This document shows positions 43,459 through 53,114 of a stretch of 64,000 bases of DNA, one piece after another (position 1 is the stretch's first letter; the number at the start of each line of letters is the position of its first letter). Location of the stretch: contig JAHIRD010000060.1 of assembly GCA_018818835.1 (NCBI GenBank), positions 1 through 64,000 of the forward strand, written 5' to 3'. The DNA is from Pseudomonadota bacterium. Its GTDB lineage: Bacteria; Desulfobacterota; Desulfobacteria; Desulfobacterales; Desulfolunaceae. The position numbers and the translations under genes were made by a program. Under the pieces are notes generated by a model. That model was not told the origin of the DNA, did no database searches, and saw only the letters and a program-made list of their open reading frames with translations.

Positions 43459-44165
43459 TCATGCATACCGGCGGGAAAAGGATAAAGCCCTGCGCCAACA
43501 ACGGCACGGGCCCGTTCAAGATCTTCGGGTTCGTCAATATCAATGGCTTCAATATCGTTTAAAATCACGGGGGTTCTCAGATGATTGTTTTCTCTGAATT
43601 CATAAACAATATTGAAGGAAAGACTGCTTTGGATGAGATCTTCTTGTTTTATTTCATGGGCACCGGGGATCATGTAGCGGCATGGCCCATGCTCACCCAT
43701 TTGCCAATAATTTCTAATATCCTGAGACACGGGGCCCACCGACCCGATATTGAATATACCCGGATCATCCAACCCTCGGACAAGGGCGTCCCTGACCAGG
43801 CCGGGACGCCGGAACGGATATGTGGGGCTCATGATGATGATGATGTCGTACACATAATCCTGGTGTTGTCTGTACCACAAGCTGGCATGTTTGACCGCCT
43901 CCACCAGATCGGAATCGTCACGTGCCAGCTCCTCCGGCCTGAGAAATGGAATGTCCGCACCTAAAGAACAAGCCACATCTTGTATTTCCGCATCATCCGT
44001 GTTGACGTGGACCTTGGTTCTGCCCCCGAGCTCCAGGGCATAGTCGATGGTGTGGGCAATGAGGGGTTTGTTCCCCAGAGGCTTCAACGCTTTTCGGGGA
44101 ACGCCCTTGGAGCCGCCCCGTGAAGGGATCAGGACAAAAATCCGTTTATCCATATAACTATTCAT
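43455..44165 (-). CDS. NeuA-like cytidylyltransferase
   Basis: 236 residues. IPSRGGSKGVPRKALKPLGN is the nucleotide-binding loop of CMP-sugar synthetases; VNTDDAEI and MSPTYPFRRPGLVRDAL follow as in the family, and DIDEPEDLERA closes it. It activates a sugar acid or alditol phosphate with CMP; which one is not predictable, and no sialic/legionaminic acid synthase is in the window. Start codon overlaps the upstream gene stop by 4 nt. Confidence 0.82.
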   Translation of the reverse strand: MNSYMDKRIFVLIPSRGGSKGVPRKALKPLGNKPLIAHTIDYALELGGRTKVHVNTDDAEIQDVACSLGADIPFLRPEELARDDSDLVEAVKHASLWYRQHQDYVYDIIIIMSPTYPFRRPGLVRDALVRGLDDPGIFNIGSVGPVSQDIRNYWQMGEHGPCRYMIPGAHEIKQEDLIQSSLSFNIVYEFRENNHLRTPVILNDIEAIDIDEPEDLERARAVVGAGLYPFPAGMHE

Positions 44166-45373
44166 ATGATATGATGTATCGCAATTAACACCTGTGAATA
44201 TTTTTCCATGGAAAATTCTCTACAGAAGGTCTCAATGCTTTGTGTATAATCGTTATTCATAACCTCATCTATGGCCTTGATGATTGTCCGGGGTTCACGG
44301 GCCGAATAAATTGTCCCCAGGTTGTTGTCCCTTACCAGATCGGCCATAAATTCGGATTCTTCATACATGACAATAGGGATTCCGGCTTCAAGATAGGTAA
44401 ATAATTTTGATGCAAGATTATACTTAAAATGATCTAAGCTATAGGAGGATAGTAAGATATTATCGAAAAAAATACCCGCATCATAATATGACAATTCCCT
44501 GCTGATTTCACAATATGGAAGCCCCTGTTTAAAATGGAAATGGTGATGGCTTTTTTCAAGATCATAATAATGCCCATGCTGATGCCATGGCATGTCCCGT
44601 GCGTTCTGATTGACATAAATAGACAATTCAAACGTGTCGGGACCGGTCAACTCTATCAGATCGTCGAAAATATGGTTCTCATGCCCCCTCGAAACCGCAA
44701 TGTCGTATGGAATAATACCCCCTGCATATGCAACATGGGGTGTTGGTTTTACCGCTTTCAACCTATTGGAATGTAAAAATGAAGGATGGGGATAACTCAT
44801 GATTGATGTGCTTCCACACTGAAGACCATACTCCCCAATAAGATTATTCCATGCAGCATCGGGCATTTTATGGACGATGTGATCCACATGATTCATAACA
44901 GCCCGTTCAATGTGTATGGACGGGTCATGTTTATCTTTGGCCATAAAAAATGCTGCATCATTGACATCAAGAACAATATTTGATTTTTTCGAACAGGCAT
45001 TGATTACAATCGCGCCGTGATAGATTGGTGGCGCAAGATGCCATGAGTAAGGGTTGCTTTTACTTACAATGTCATGAAGTTCACGAAAACTTTTGTATTC
45101 ATAGTATTGATCAAAATAATTTTCAATTTTCGCATCTTCACGTATACACCCTGCAATCAGCGTTACATAGACTCTGCCGGTTGCCTTCATCACCATGGCT
45201 TTCTTCAGAAATTGCGGATCAGGATAATATGAAATAAAAATAATATGATGGCGATTATTTACCATTTTTTTATCAAGATGTTCCGGTATTTTTGTATAAT
45301 ACCGCGTCCCCCGATTATCAGGTATGGGCCGTTGAATGACATCTGCCACATAATCATTGATTAAGGTTTTCAT
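44162..45373 (-). CDS. Probable GT-B glycosyltransferase
   Basis: 403 residues. The C-terminal half has a GT-B-like end: YYDAGIFFDN, LASKLFTYLEAGIPIVMYEE, IKAIDEVM. The N-terminal half is poorly conserved (HHIIFISYYPDPQFLKKA; VLDVNDAAFFM). No membrane helix. Placed between the split transketolase and NeuA-like genes; probably transfers the activated sugar made there. Donor and acceptor unknown. Confidence 0.68.
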   Translation of the reverse strand: MKTLINDYVADVIQRPIPDNRGTRYYTKIPEHLDKKMVNNRHHIIFISYYPDPQFLKKAMVMKATGRVYVTLIAGCIREDAKIENYFDQYYEYKSFRELHDIVSKSNPYSWHLAPPIYHGAIVINACSKKSNIVLDVNDAAFFMAKDKHDPSIHIERAVMNHVDHIVHKMPDAAWNNLIGEYGLQCGSTSIMSYPHPSFLHSNRLKAVKPTPHVAYAGGIIPYDIAVSRGHENHIFDDLIELTGPDTFELSIYVNQNARDMPWHQHGHYYDLEKSHHHFHFKQGLPYCEISRELSYYDAGIFFDNILLSSYSLDHFKYNLASKLFTYLEAGIPIVMYEESEFMADLVRDNNLGTIYSAREPRTIIKAIDEVMNNDYTQSIETFCREFSMEKYSQVLIAIHHII

Positions 45374-45384
45374 GTCACAATTCT

Positions 45385-46305
45385 CTATTTGTTTTTTATA
45401 ATTTCAGAGATTAGTTTTTCCGTGGTAATCGAATACGTTTGAAGTAACGATGCCTGGGATCCATACTCATCAGGAAAGACGTCAGGAATTGCAATTCGTC
45501 TGAATTTTTTTATAGAATCAAAATCCGCTTCCGCAATAATTTCCGCGACTGCCCCACCAAGACCGCCTATGATTGAGTGTTCTTCAATCGTTATAATGGT
45601 AGATACCTTTTGAGAGTGTTCGAGAATAGATTCTTTATCGATGGGCTTAACCGTATGTAAATGCAGTACACCGACACTGACGCCTTGTTTTTCAAGCTCA
45701 TCAGCGGCTGACAAAGCAGAATTCAGCATCACACCCGTTGTGATAATCAACGCATCATGACCGCACCTGTATGTGACTCCTTTTCCAATTTCAAAAGGGA
45801 GGTCGCCTGAAGAGACAACGGGATCCCAGCCTTTGGCAAGCCTAATATAAATTGGGCCTTTATGATCCAGAGTTGCAGGTATAAGCCGTTTCATCTCCTC
45901 AGCATCACAGGGCGCAACAACCGTCATATTAGGAATAGCCCGCATGATTGCAATGTCTTCAATGGCAAGGTGAGTTGGACCTAAAGGCGCGTAGACAAGC
46001 CCCCCCCCGTTCCCGATCAACCGGACATTCAGATTCTGCAGGCACAAATCGATTGTTATTTGTTCAAAGCACCGGCGAGTCAAAAAGGAGGCGATTGTGT
46101 TTACAAATACAACCTTCCCATTCAAGGCAAACCCGGCGGCCATTCCAATAATATTGGCTTCAGATATACCCTCCATAAAAAATCTATCAGGCAGATCTTT
46201 CTTAAAGGCATCCAGTGTACCCTGCCCTAAATCGGAACCGATAAAAATAACTCTGCCATCTTTTTTAGCTAATTCATAAACTGAATTCAAGCACGCCTTC
46301 CGCAT
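45385..46305 (-). CDS. Transketolase, C-terminal (pyrimidine-binding) subunit
   Basis: 306 residues. Contains the Pyr domain with the catalytic Glu in FMEGISEANIIGMAAGFAL, and the C-terminal transketolase domain (LIITTGVMLNSALSAADEL; TIEEHSIIGGLGGAVAE). Together with the next gene it makes one split transketolase, as in several bacteria and archaea. Within a glycan cluster such pairs usually build a dedicated branched or long-chain sugar by two-carbon transfer. Confidence 0.9.
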   Translation of the reverse strand: MRKACLNSVYELAKKDGRVIFIGSDLGQGTLDAFKKDLPDRFFMEGISEANIIGMAAGFALNGKVVFVNTIASFLTRRCFEQITIDLCLQNLNVRLIGNGGGLVYAPLGPTHLAIEDIAIMRAIPNMTVVAPCDAEEMKRLIPATLDHKGPIYIRLAKGWDPVVSSGDLPFEIGKGVTYRCGHDALIITTGVMLNSALSAADELEKQGVSVGVLHLHTVKPIDKESILEHSQKVSTIITIEEHSIIGGLGGAVAEIIAEADFDSIKKFRRIAIPDVFPDEYGSQASLLQTYSITTEKLISEIIKNK

Positions 46306-46307
46306 AA

Positions 46308-47117
46308 TTATCGTCCTATCTCAGAATATAGAGCAGCCAGTTCATCAGAGGTGATAGAGCTCTTGTGGTGCCACTCAAGGTTTTTTTCTAAAAATGAGAT
46401 GCCTTTTCCTTTGATGGTGTGACAAATTAAGACACAGGGTTTTTCCTGATGGAAAGGCCGTTTTGTAAGAACAGCTCTCAAGGACGTCAGGTCATGTCCA
46501 TCCACCTCTTTTACATCAAAGCCAAAACTTGTCCATTTATCAGCAAACGGCTCAAGTTCCTGAACTTCGGAAACACTGCCATAGGATTGTTGCTTATTGT
46601 AATCCACAATAGCCAGAAGAGAATTTAATCGATGTTTACTTGCACTCATGGCCGCTTCCCAAACAGATCCCTCGTTACATTCACCATCACCCAGCAAAAC
46701 AATTGTTCTGTAGTCTGACTTTTCATATCGTGCATTTAAAGCCATCCCAACACCAATGGAAAGCCCATGCCCAAGAGCGCCGGTAGAGGCTTCTATTCCT
46801 GGCACCTTACCATACTCGGGGTGACCGCCTAAACGTCCGGCTGAACTGCAAAATTTTTCCAATTCATTTTTCGGGAAAAATCCTTTATTTGCTAAAATCA
46901 CGTAAAGTGCGAGACAGCCATGGCCTTTGCTGAGAATGAAACGATCTCTTTCCGGCCACAACGGTCTGAGTGGATCATATTTCAATACATCGTCATACAA
47001 CACCCTGAGAATCTCGACGATTGAAAATGCCGAGGGCACATGTCCTCTTTTACTGCATGCAACCGTATTAATGATATCTTTTCTGAGACGTCGTGATACA
47101 GAATCCAGCCCATTCAT
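46308..47117 (-). CDS. Transketolase, N-terminal (TPP-binding) subunit
   Basis: 269 residues from ATG 47117, which overlaps the kinase stop by 4 nt and follows GGGGAG; an ATG at 47135 is also in frame. The thiamine diphosphate motif GDGECNEGSVWEA...DYNKQQSYG, the substrate histidine in SKGHGCLALY, and HGLSIGVGMAL are intact. Partner of the C-terminal subunit two bases downstream. Confidence 0.9.
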   Translation of the reverse strand: MNGLDSVSRRLRKDIINTVACSKRGHVPSAFSIVEILRVLYDDVLKYDPLRPLWPERDRFILSKGHGCLALYVILANKGFFPKNELEKFCSSAGRLGGHPEYGKVPGIEASTGALGHGLSIGVGMALNARYEKSDYRTIVLLGDGECNEGSVWEAAMSASKHRLNSLLAIVDYNKQQSYGSVSEVQELEPFADKWTSFGFDVKEVDGHDLTSLRAVLTKRPFHQEKPCVLICHTIKGKGISFLEKNLEWHHKSSITSDELAALYSEIGR

Positions 47118-48163
47118 AAAGGTACTCCCCCCCATGTCCTATTCAAAAAAAATGATGAATGCTCAAACTCTTCCTGCAATTGTATTAATTTCACCTTTGA
47201 TTTTTCCAGTTGTTCCTCAATGAGGATGGCATCTTGAAGATCAGGATTGGCAAAACGCTTTCTATCCATAACATCAGGCAAACAGATATTGAGCATTAAC
47301 AGACACCATTTCAGCCCTACTGCAAAATAAACCTTTTTTAAACGGTGAATTAAAGCATTTCCTATTTCTGAGAACGTTATAAAAGAATTGAGAAAAAATA
47401 GTTTCTCTTTTACTGACAACCCCATTGCTGGATGGTGAAAAAAATCGGAGATCATTTTTGCGGGATCATCCCAGCCAAAATATTCAAAATCAATAAAGGT
47501 TATTTCCCCGCTTTTTAATTTAAGGGCGTTATGAAAACCAAAATCAGAAGGGCTCAAAACAGGACTCAAATGACATATGGTTGTTTCAGCTGAAATTTCT
47601 TCAAACCTGTTCCGAATTATTTTACAAACAGGGTAAAAGCTCGTTTCCATAAAATCGGCAACGTGTCGGTATTTTTTTTTGCTGACAATGGCCTGGCAGA
47701 TTTTTTGATGACGCGTTTCAATACTGCCCCAGTAATCCTGAAGCGTCAAGCATGCATCCGAAGCGATTCCGATCTGTCTTACGTCAGACGATTCACTCAG
47801 GCCATGAAGCTTTCCAAGAAAACGTGCGGCTTGAGATAAATCATCATGTTGAATATCTCCTTTGTTTATTTTTCGTCCGTCAATGTATTCGTAAATCCCT
47901 ATCTGATTTTCTCTATCAGCATGGATGGGCTCAGGAATTTGTCTTATACCATGCTGCCACAGAAAATGAAGTGCATTGAACTCCCTACTCAGTCGTCTGT
48001 TTTTATCGTTGTTGCCTTTGGGAAAGTAAACCTTGGCCAATAATTTCTCATCATCACAAATGATTTTAAAAACCTGGTTATTCCCCCCACTAACGAGTTT
48101 TTCAATGGAGAGAAGCTTTTTCTTTAAATCAGAAGAGACAAGGTGTTCGATAATTTTTTCCAA
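47114..48163 (-). CDS. APH/choline-kinase-fold phosphotransferase
   Basis: 349 residues. N-lobe with GGNNQVFKI and LLAKVYF; catalytic loop SPSDFGFHN (Asp and Asn of HxDxxxxN, His replaced by Pro-Ser) and metal-binding FIDFEYFGWDDP. The family phosphorylates small alcohols, sugars or antibiotics. In this setting it probably phosphorylates a precursor for the NeuA-like cytidylyltransferase. The altered His makes its activity worth testing. Confidence 0.82.
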   Translation of the reverse strand: MEKIIEHLVSSDLKKKLLSIEKLVSGGNNQVFKIICDDEKLLAKVYFPKGNNDKNRRLSREFNALHFLWQHGIRQIPEPIHADRENQIGIYEYIDGRKINKGDIQHDDLSQAARFLGKLHGLSESSDVRQIGIASDACLTLQDYWGSIETRHQKICQAIVSKKKYRHVADFMETSFYPVCKIIRNRFEEISAETTICHLSPVLSPSDFGFHNALKLKSGEITFIDFEYFGWDDPAKMISDFFHHPAMGLSVKEKLFFLNSFITFSEIGNALIHRLKKVYFAVGLKWCLLMLNICLPDVMDRKRFANPDLQDAILIEEQLEKSKVKLIQLQEEFEHSSFFLNRTWGGVPL

Positions 48164-48169
48164 AATAGG

Positions 48170-48790
48170 TTATATAGACTCTTCAAATAAAAATGTTTTA
48201 ATTTTAAGCCAGGAAGAAAAATGTCTGACCGACTGAGATATGTCTTCCGTTGAGTTATGGTTGAAGTGTATTTTTTTCACGTTATCCGGAAAAGCGGGGT
48301 CTTCAAGGACGTCAATCAGATCATCAATAAAGTGGGTACACCCTATTTTCGAAATACATTCTATTTTTTGTTGCCGGGTCGATTCGAAAAATACGTTTTC
48401 CTTATTTAGCCCAAAGACTTCCCTGTCAAAAAAACGATTTTCAGTCATCCAATTTAAAGCCGCTTCCTGAAGATTTGCTCTTTTATCCTGAGCCGCAAAT
48501 TTTGTTTTATGACTGACAATTGAAATTTTTATTTGTCGCCGTTTACATTCACGGATAAACACATCCGCATCTTTCATTAATTCTGCGTGGTTCATTTTAT
48601 GGTAATAGACGATTGCCTGTAGTTTCTGCCATAAAATCTCGCCCCCATGACGCATCCGTATATGGTCTCTAATCATCTCTTTATTAGGTTTAAAGCCTTT
48701 TCCTATCAGGCCTTGTTCGGAAGCAAATCTGAAGAATACGCTGTCATAATTAACGATTGTATTATCAAAATCAATTCCGATATGCATCAA
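48170..48790 (-). CDS. HAD-superfamily phosphatase
   Basis: 206 residues. Motif I GIDFDNTIVNYD (nucleophile Asp), motif II ISIVSHKT, and motif IV FIDDLIDVLED. A helical cap lies between. Likely a small-molecule phosphatase in sugar precursor synthesis, between a radical SAM gene (18 bp) and the APH-fold kinase gene (6 bp). Confidence 0.82.
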   Translation of the reverse strand: MMHIGIDFDNTIVNYDSVFFRFASEQGLIGKGFKPNKEMIRDHIRMRHGGEILWQKLQAIVYYHKMNHAELMKDADVFIRECKRRQIKISIVSHKTKFAAQDKRANLQEAALNWMTENRFFDREVFGLNKENVFFESTRQQKIECISKIGCTHFIDDLIDVLEDPAFPDNVKKIHFNHNSTEDISQSVRHFSSWLKIKTFLFEESI

Positions 48791-48808
48791 ACCTCTTTAC
48801 CCCCGATG

Positions 48809-50206
48809 TCACACATTCCATCGTTTCCAGAATATCGCAGGGATTGCACGACGAATCGTTTTCAGGCGGCCAAATATGTGTTCTCCGGGATGACGCATGC
48901 ACAATGCGAGATAGTGTCCACTGAAATAAAATTTACGATAGGCTTTCTTGGCCATCTTCCTGATCTGCTCATTTGTAAATTGCGGCATATCCGGTTGTCC
49001 ATCCTCATTCAACCATCCATTTTCCGTCATTTCTTTATAGTATGGCGTTCCTGCAAATGGGATCATAAGCTGGAACTGTGCAGTATGCGGCTTGAGTTTA
49101 CAGGCCAGTTCTATTGTTTTCATGGCATCTTCAGGTGTTTCTTCAGGAAAACCAAATGCAAAATCTCCGTGAATACGTAACCCGGCATCGTTGGCTCTTT
49201 TTGTAAACGTCTCCATCTGTTCCAGTGTAATGCCTTTCCGAATCTTTTTTAAAACCTTTTCGCTTCCAGATTCATACCCCACATGCAGATTCCTGCAACC
49301 GGCCTGCTTCATCAGCACCAACACATCAGAGTTCATGTCCGCCTTTACATAGCAGGACCAGGGCAATTGAATGCCTGCGGATAACTTCGCCTCACAAAAT
49401 TCCCGGGCTCGATCTTCAGTAAAGGTGTCATCCTGAATCATCACTGAACGAATCCATGGCATCTCTTCCGCTATGAAACGGAACTCTTCAATAACATTCT
49501 CCATGCTCCGGACATTGTATCGTTTACCCTTAATAAAGGTATTAACCCAAAGACAATAGGTGCACATGCCCCAGGCACAACCGCGGCCGGTCATGATATC
49601 GATATATGGGTACAGTTCAGAAGGCGTCTTATACCGGTTGATATCCACATTGTCCCTGAAGAAACGGGAAACAAAGGGTATTTCATCCAGTTCTTCTCCG
49701 GTCATATAGTCACGCATGGGATTTCTGATAATCGTTTGGCCCTCTTTATACACAAGATTTTTTATATTCTCGGGGTTCACCCTGTCAGCAATTTCTCCGA
49801 CGGCAATCTCGAATTCTCCAACCACAAGCTTCCCGACAAAGCGTGACCGTGCAAGGGTTTTTTCAGGATTAATAGAGGCATAAGGCCCGACGATTACAGT
49901 ATCACAAGGGACCGCATCCAGTAATGAATCGGCAAATTCAAGATCATTCTCCTCACTCATTGATCCGGTATAAAGGACAAGCAGTTCAGGGTTAAAGCCA
50001 TGAACAATTTTTCGTGTAGCCTCATGGTCCAGATAATGTGCCGGGGCGTCCACAAACCGGATTGAGTGTCCCTTTCCCTGGAGATAAGAACCACAGTACC
50101 CAAGAAGAATGGGGTACCACTGCGTGGCTGAAAGTGAAACAAAGTCACAGCGCGCATTGCGCATGTATTCCTTTTTAAAAGGCGGCGAAAGTAAAAGGAT
50201 ACGCAT
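48809..50206 (-). CDS. B12-binding-domain radical SAM protein (C), unusual Cx4Cx2C cluster motif
   Basis: 465 residues. N-terminal cobalamin-binding region about 1-150 (LLLSPPFKKEY; TVIVGPYASINPEKTL; VVGEFE). The cluster motif reads GRGCAWGMCTYCLW: Cys210, Cys215 and Cys218, i.e. Cx4Cx2C rather than Cx3Cx2C; the DNA reads clearly in frame and no shift is implied. The barrel (MIQDDTFTEDRAREFCE; NLHVGYESGSE) is otherwise normal. Substrate unknown. Confidence 0.85.
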   Translation of the reverse strand: MRILLLSPPFKKEYMRNARCDFVSLSATQWYPILLGYCGSYLQGKGHSIRFVDAPAHYLDHEATRKIVHGFNPELLVLYTGSMSEENDLEFADSLLDAVPCDTVIVGPYASINPEKTLARSRFVGKLVVGEFEIAVGEIADRVNPENIKNLVYKEGQTIIRNPMRDYMTGEELDEIPFVSRFFRDNVDINRYKTPSELYPYIDIMTGRGCAWGMCTYCLWVNTFIKGKRYNVRSMENVIEEFRFIAEEMPWIRSVMIQDDTFTEDRAREFCEAKLSAGIQLPWSCYVKADMNSDVLVLMKQAGCRNLHVGYESGSEKVLKKIRKGITLEQMETFTKRANDAGLRIHGDFAFGFPEETPEDAMKTIELACKLKPHTAQFQLMIPFAGTPYYKEMTENGWLNEDGQPDMPQFTNEQIRKMAKKAYRKFYFSGHYLALCMRHPGEHIFGRLKTIRRAIPAIFWKRWNV

Positions 50207-50211
50207 AATTA

Positions 50212-51069
50212 TTAGTTCCTTACCGTTATATTATCTACATCCGCAGACGGTTTAAAAGAAATATCCGCTCCTTTATCACTATCCCTGCAAGGATTTAAAT
50301 GGTCAGCTACCGGGTTAAAGGCTTCAATCGGCTTGCTATGTGATTCCTTGCTGACCCGATAGAATAAATTATATTTGAAGATACACCACATGGCCCAGAC
50401 TCCGTCCTTCCAGTTTATCTTTTTCCCTTCAGCATATGTCCGTCCGTAATATGAGATGGGGACTTCGTAGATTCGAAGTTTTTTCTTCGCCATCTTTGCA
50501 GTAATCTCCGGTTCAAAACCAAATCGTTTTTCCTGAATCTGTATTCCGTCAAGGGCATCTCTTGTAAAAACCTTGTAGCATGTCTCCATATCCGTCAAAT
50601 TCACGTTGGTAAAAATGTTGGATAGAAATGTCAAAAACTTATTCCCCATATAATGCCAGAAATAAAGCACTCGGTGGGCGCCATGGCCTGCAAAGCGTGA
50701 GCCGTAAACCACATCGGCCTTTCCAATCAGGATCGGTCTGAGGAGAACGCTATATTCGGAAGGGTCATACTCCAGATCCGCATCCTGAATCAGGATAATG
50801 TCTCCGGTAGCTTTAGAAATACCCGTCTGAAGGGCCCCGCCTTTGCCGATATTGGTTTCGTGTAGAAAGATTTTCACATCCGGAAGGGTAACCCCGGACA
50901 GTATATCCTGGGTACCATCCTGAGAACCGTCATCCACCACAATAATTTCCTTTGAATATGGTGTCGAAGCTACGGCGTCCAGAATATCGATAATCGTATC
51001 TTTCTCATTATAAACCGGGATGATAATGCTGAGTAAAAAATCTTTTCGTGGTTCTTTAATCTGAATCAT
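50212..51069 (-). CDS. DPM1-like family 2 glycosyltransferase
   Basis: 285 residues. [36 protein letters not shown] and QDADLEYDP are those of polyprenyl-phosphate mannose/glucose synthases. No C-terminal membrane helices. It would load a sugar onto a polyprenyl phosphate, the donor type used by the GT39-like membrane protein upstream. A polar tail of about 40 residues is extra. Confidence 0.88.
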   Translation of the reverse strand: MIQIKEPRKDFLLSIIIPVYNEKDTIIDILDAVASTPYSKEIIVVDDGSQDGTQDILSGVTLPDVKIFLHETNIGKGGALQTGISKATGDIILIQDADLEYDPSEYSVLLRPILIGKADVVYGSRFAGHGAHRVLYFWHYMGNKFLTFLSNIFTNVNLTDMETCYKVFTRDALDGIQIQEKRFGFEPEITAKMAKKKLRIYEVPISYYGRTYAEGKKINWKDGVWAMWCIFKYNLFYRVSKESHSKPIEAFNPVADHLNPCRDSDKGADISFKPSADVDNITVRN

Positions 51070-51108
51070 CGGATAAACCTTTTCAGTTTAATGATAAAAA
51101 AAGAATAA

Positions 51109-52077
51109 TTACATTTTCAAAAAAAGACCTGTTCCGGTAATGTGAAACATCGGATGTGTATCCATGAATTCCAGCGCGGCAAGACGTTGGCCAAAATGTG
51201 TCCCGCCATTTAATGTAAAATACTCGAAATGTTCCATCATTATTACCCCAGTTGATGAAAGGCGGTCATAAACAGCCGCTAAGGCACATTGAACGGACGT
51301 GTAATCGTTCAAATCAAAAACAACCATCGCCACAGGTTCATCTGACATTTCATTTATCGATTGCTGAATTCCCCCCGGGACAAGACTGATATTTTTAATG
51401 TCTTGAAGGTTTTTTTTGAGCACCTCATGCGGGGTTTTCATAGATTGGTCAACGGCTTTATCCGCTGCACAGGAAACCTCTCCAGCCGTGTCGTATCCGA
51501 TGACCTTGCGTGTTGAGCCTTCAAAATGGTCCAGAATCAACGCGGTAAAATAGATTGCCCAGCCTTGAGATACCCCAAAATGGATGATGTTGCCCTTTAT
51601 CTTGCGAGTCATGATGTATTTCAATCCCTCGTATAGATGAATTGGGACATCACCAGAAAGATTGCAACTCAGATGATCAGGGACGTCACTATGACATCTC
51701 CAATAATCCGGGTCTGAAATATGAGAACGGGTTTCCCAGAATTTAGATCCCATAAAAACAATACGGGGTGACACTCCGTAAACTCGAACAAGCTTTTCAT
51801 AGCTGGAAACGGTTTCCTTGCGAATAAACGATAGAATAATCACCTCTTCAGGCTTAAATTCTTCAATAGCCTCAGGACCCTCAATTTGCCTGTCCAAAAT
51901 AAACTGTCCCTGCTCGTCTTTGGATTCTGAAATAATCCGGTAATCCAGACCGACGCATACATTTTCTTTCTGAAAAGCAATTAAAACCATCTCATTCACG
52001 CCCCAGAACACAACGCGTTTTTGGCTCAATCTTGCCAGAACAACCCGATTGAGTATCTCCTGAATAAACCCTTCCAT
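51109..52077 (-). CDS. TylF-like methyltransferase paralogue, degenerate
   Basis: 322 residues. Same two-part layout as the next gene: an N-terminal Rossmann-like domain (KRVVFWGVNEMVLIAFQKE, about 1-115), then a TylF/MycF-type SAM methyltransferase fold (GNIIHFGVSQGWAIYFTAL). The acidic motif reads FDLNDYTS where the paralogue has YDMDDYTP, and the GFDTFTG motif is changed to GYDTAGE. It may have lost metal-dependent activity, or taken a new role. Confidence 0.72.
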   Translation of the reverse strand: MEGFIQEILNRVVLARLSQKRVVFWGVNEMVLIAFQKENVCVGLDYRIISESKDEQGQFILDRQIEGPEAIEEFKPEEVIILSFIRKETVSSYEKLVRVYGVSPRIVFMGSKFWETRSHISDPDYWRCHSDVPDHLSCNLSGDVPIHLYEGLKYIMTRKIKGNIIHFGVSQGWAIYFTALILDHFEGSTRKVIGYDTAGEVSCAADKAVDQSMKTPHEVLKKNLQDIKNISLVPGGIQQSINEMSDEPVAMVVFDLNDYTSVQCALAAVYDRLSSTGVIMMEHFEYFTLNGGTHFGQRLAALEFMDTHPMFHITGTGLFLKM

Positions 52078-52097
52078 TTATTTTTTCTCCACTTAAA

Positions 52098-53114
52098 TCA
52101 ATTCTTCATCTTCAAAAACATGTTCGTACCCATTGAGTGATACATGGGATTTTCTTCAAGAAATTCGAGCAAGGCGATTCTCTGCCCCATCGTATGCCCG
52201 CCATATATTGTGTAGTATTCAAAATGATCCATAATAAAAACACCATTCATGGAAAGCCTTTCAAACACAGGCCCGAGGGTGTGTTTTGTGGGCGTGTAAT
52301 CATCCATGTCATAAAATGCTAACGCAATGGGCTGATCATCAAGTAAGTGGATCGTTTCAACGACGTCGCCCTGAATCAACCTGACATGACTAAACGAATC
52401 CAGGTTCCTTTGTGTCAGTTCTAAAGATGTGTTTGAAAGCCGTGTGGCTTCATATACGCCGTCAGTCGTCAGTTTACTGAAAACATCGTATATGGACTGT
52501 GCCTCTGTAAAGCCGGTAAATGTGTCAAAACCAATAACAAAACGATCTGTTTGACCAAAATGTTGCAGCACTGTGCTGATGAAATACATTGACCATCCTT
52601 GAAAAACACCAAAATTAACTATATTTCCAGGAATGTTATGCGTGATAATGTGTTTCACACCCTCATATAAAAATTTTGTCACATGATCTGCTACACCACC
52701 TCTGATATGGGCAGGCATCCGTCGCAGACAGTCCTGATAACCTGTATCGGCAACATATAATTGTGTATTCCATATATCCGCCACCATAAAAACATAAAGG
52801 GGGTCCTGCTTATAGTCGATCACAAGCCTTTCGTATATCGGTATTGCTTCTTCCGGTGTGAAATAGAGAATAACCAACTCATCAGGTTGAAAATCATAGA
52901 TTGCACGTGGAGGTTCGATTTTTGTTGCCAACACTCTCTTGTTTTGATGCTCTTCCTGATCTGAAACAAAAAGGAAGTCGAGGCCATTCAAAAGATTTTT
53001 TCGATAGAGCGCAATGGCAACCGTCTCATTCCATCCCCAGAAGGAGACACGCTTCCGTTTAATCTTTGCTAAAGCAACACGGTTTACGATCTCCTGAATA
53101 TGCGCTTCAGTCAT
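52098..53114 (-). CDS. TylF/MycF-like O-methyltransferase
   Basis: 338 residues: N-terminal Rossmann-like domain (KRVSFWGWNETVAIALYRK) and a C-terminal class I methyltransferase of the macrocin O-methyltransferase type (GNIVNFGVFQGWSMYFIS; VIGFDTFTGFTEA; YDMDDYTPTKHTLGPV; MDHFEYYTIYGGHT). Family members methylate sugar hydroxyls with a divalent metal. Likely decorates the glycan. Tandem duplicate of the gene 20 bp downstream. Confidence 0.75.
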   Translation of the reverse strand: MTEAHIQEIVNRVALAKIKRKRVSFWGWNETVAIALYRKNLLNGLDFLFVSDQEEHQNKRVLATKIEPPRAIYDFQPDELVILYFTPEEAIPIYERLVIDYKQDPLYVFMVADIWNTQLYVADTGYQDCLRRMPAHIRGGVADHVTKFLYEGVKHIITHNIPGNIVNFGVFQGWSMYFISTVLQHFGQTDRFVIGFDTFTGFTEAQSIYDVFSKLTTDGVYEATRLSNTSLELTQRNLDSFSHVRLIQGDVVETIHLLDDQPIALAFYDMDDYTPTKHTLGPVFERLSMNGVFIMDHFEYYTIYGGHTMGQRIALLEFLEENPMYHSMGTNMFLKMKN

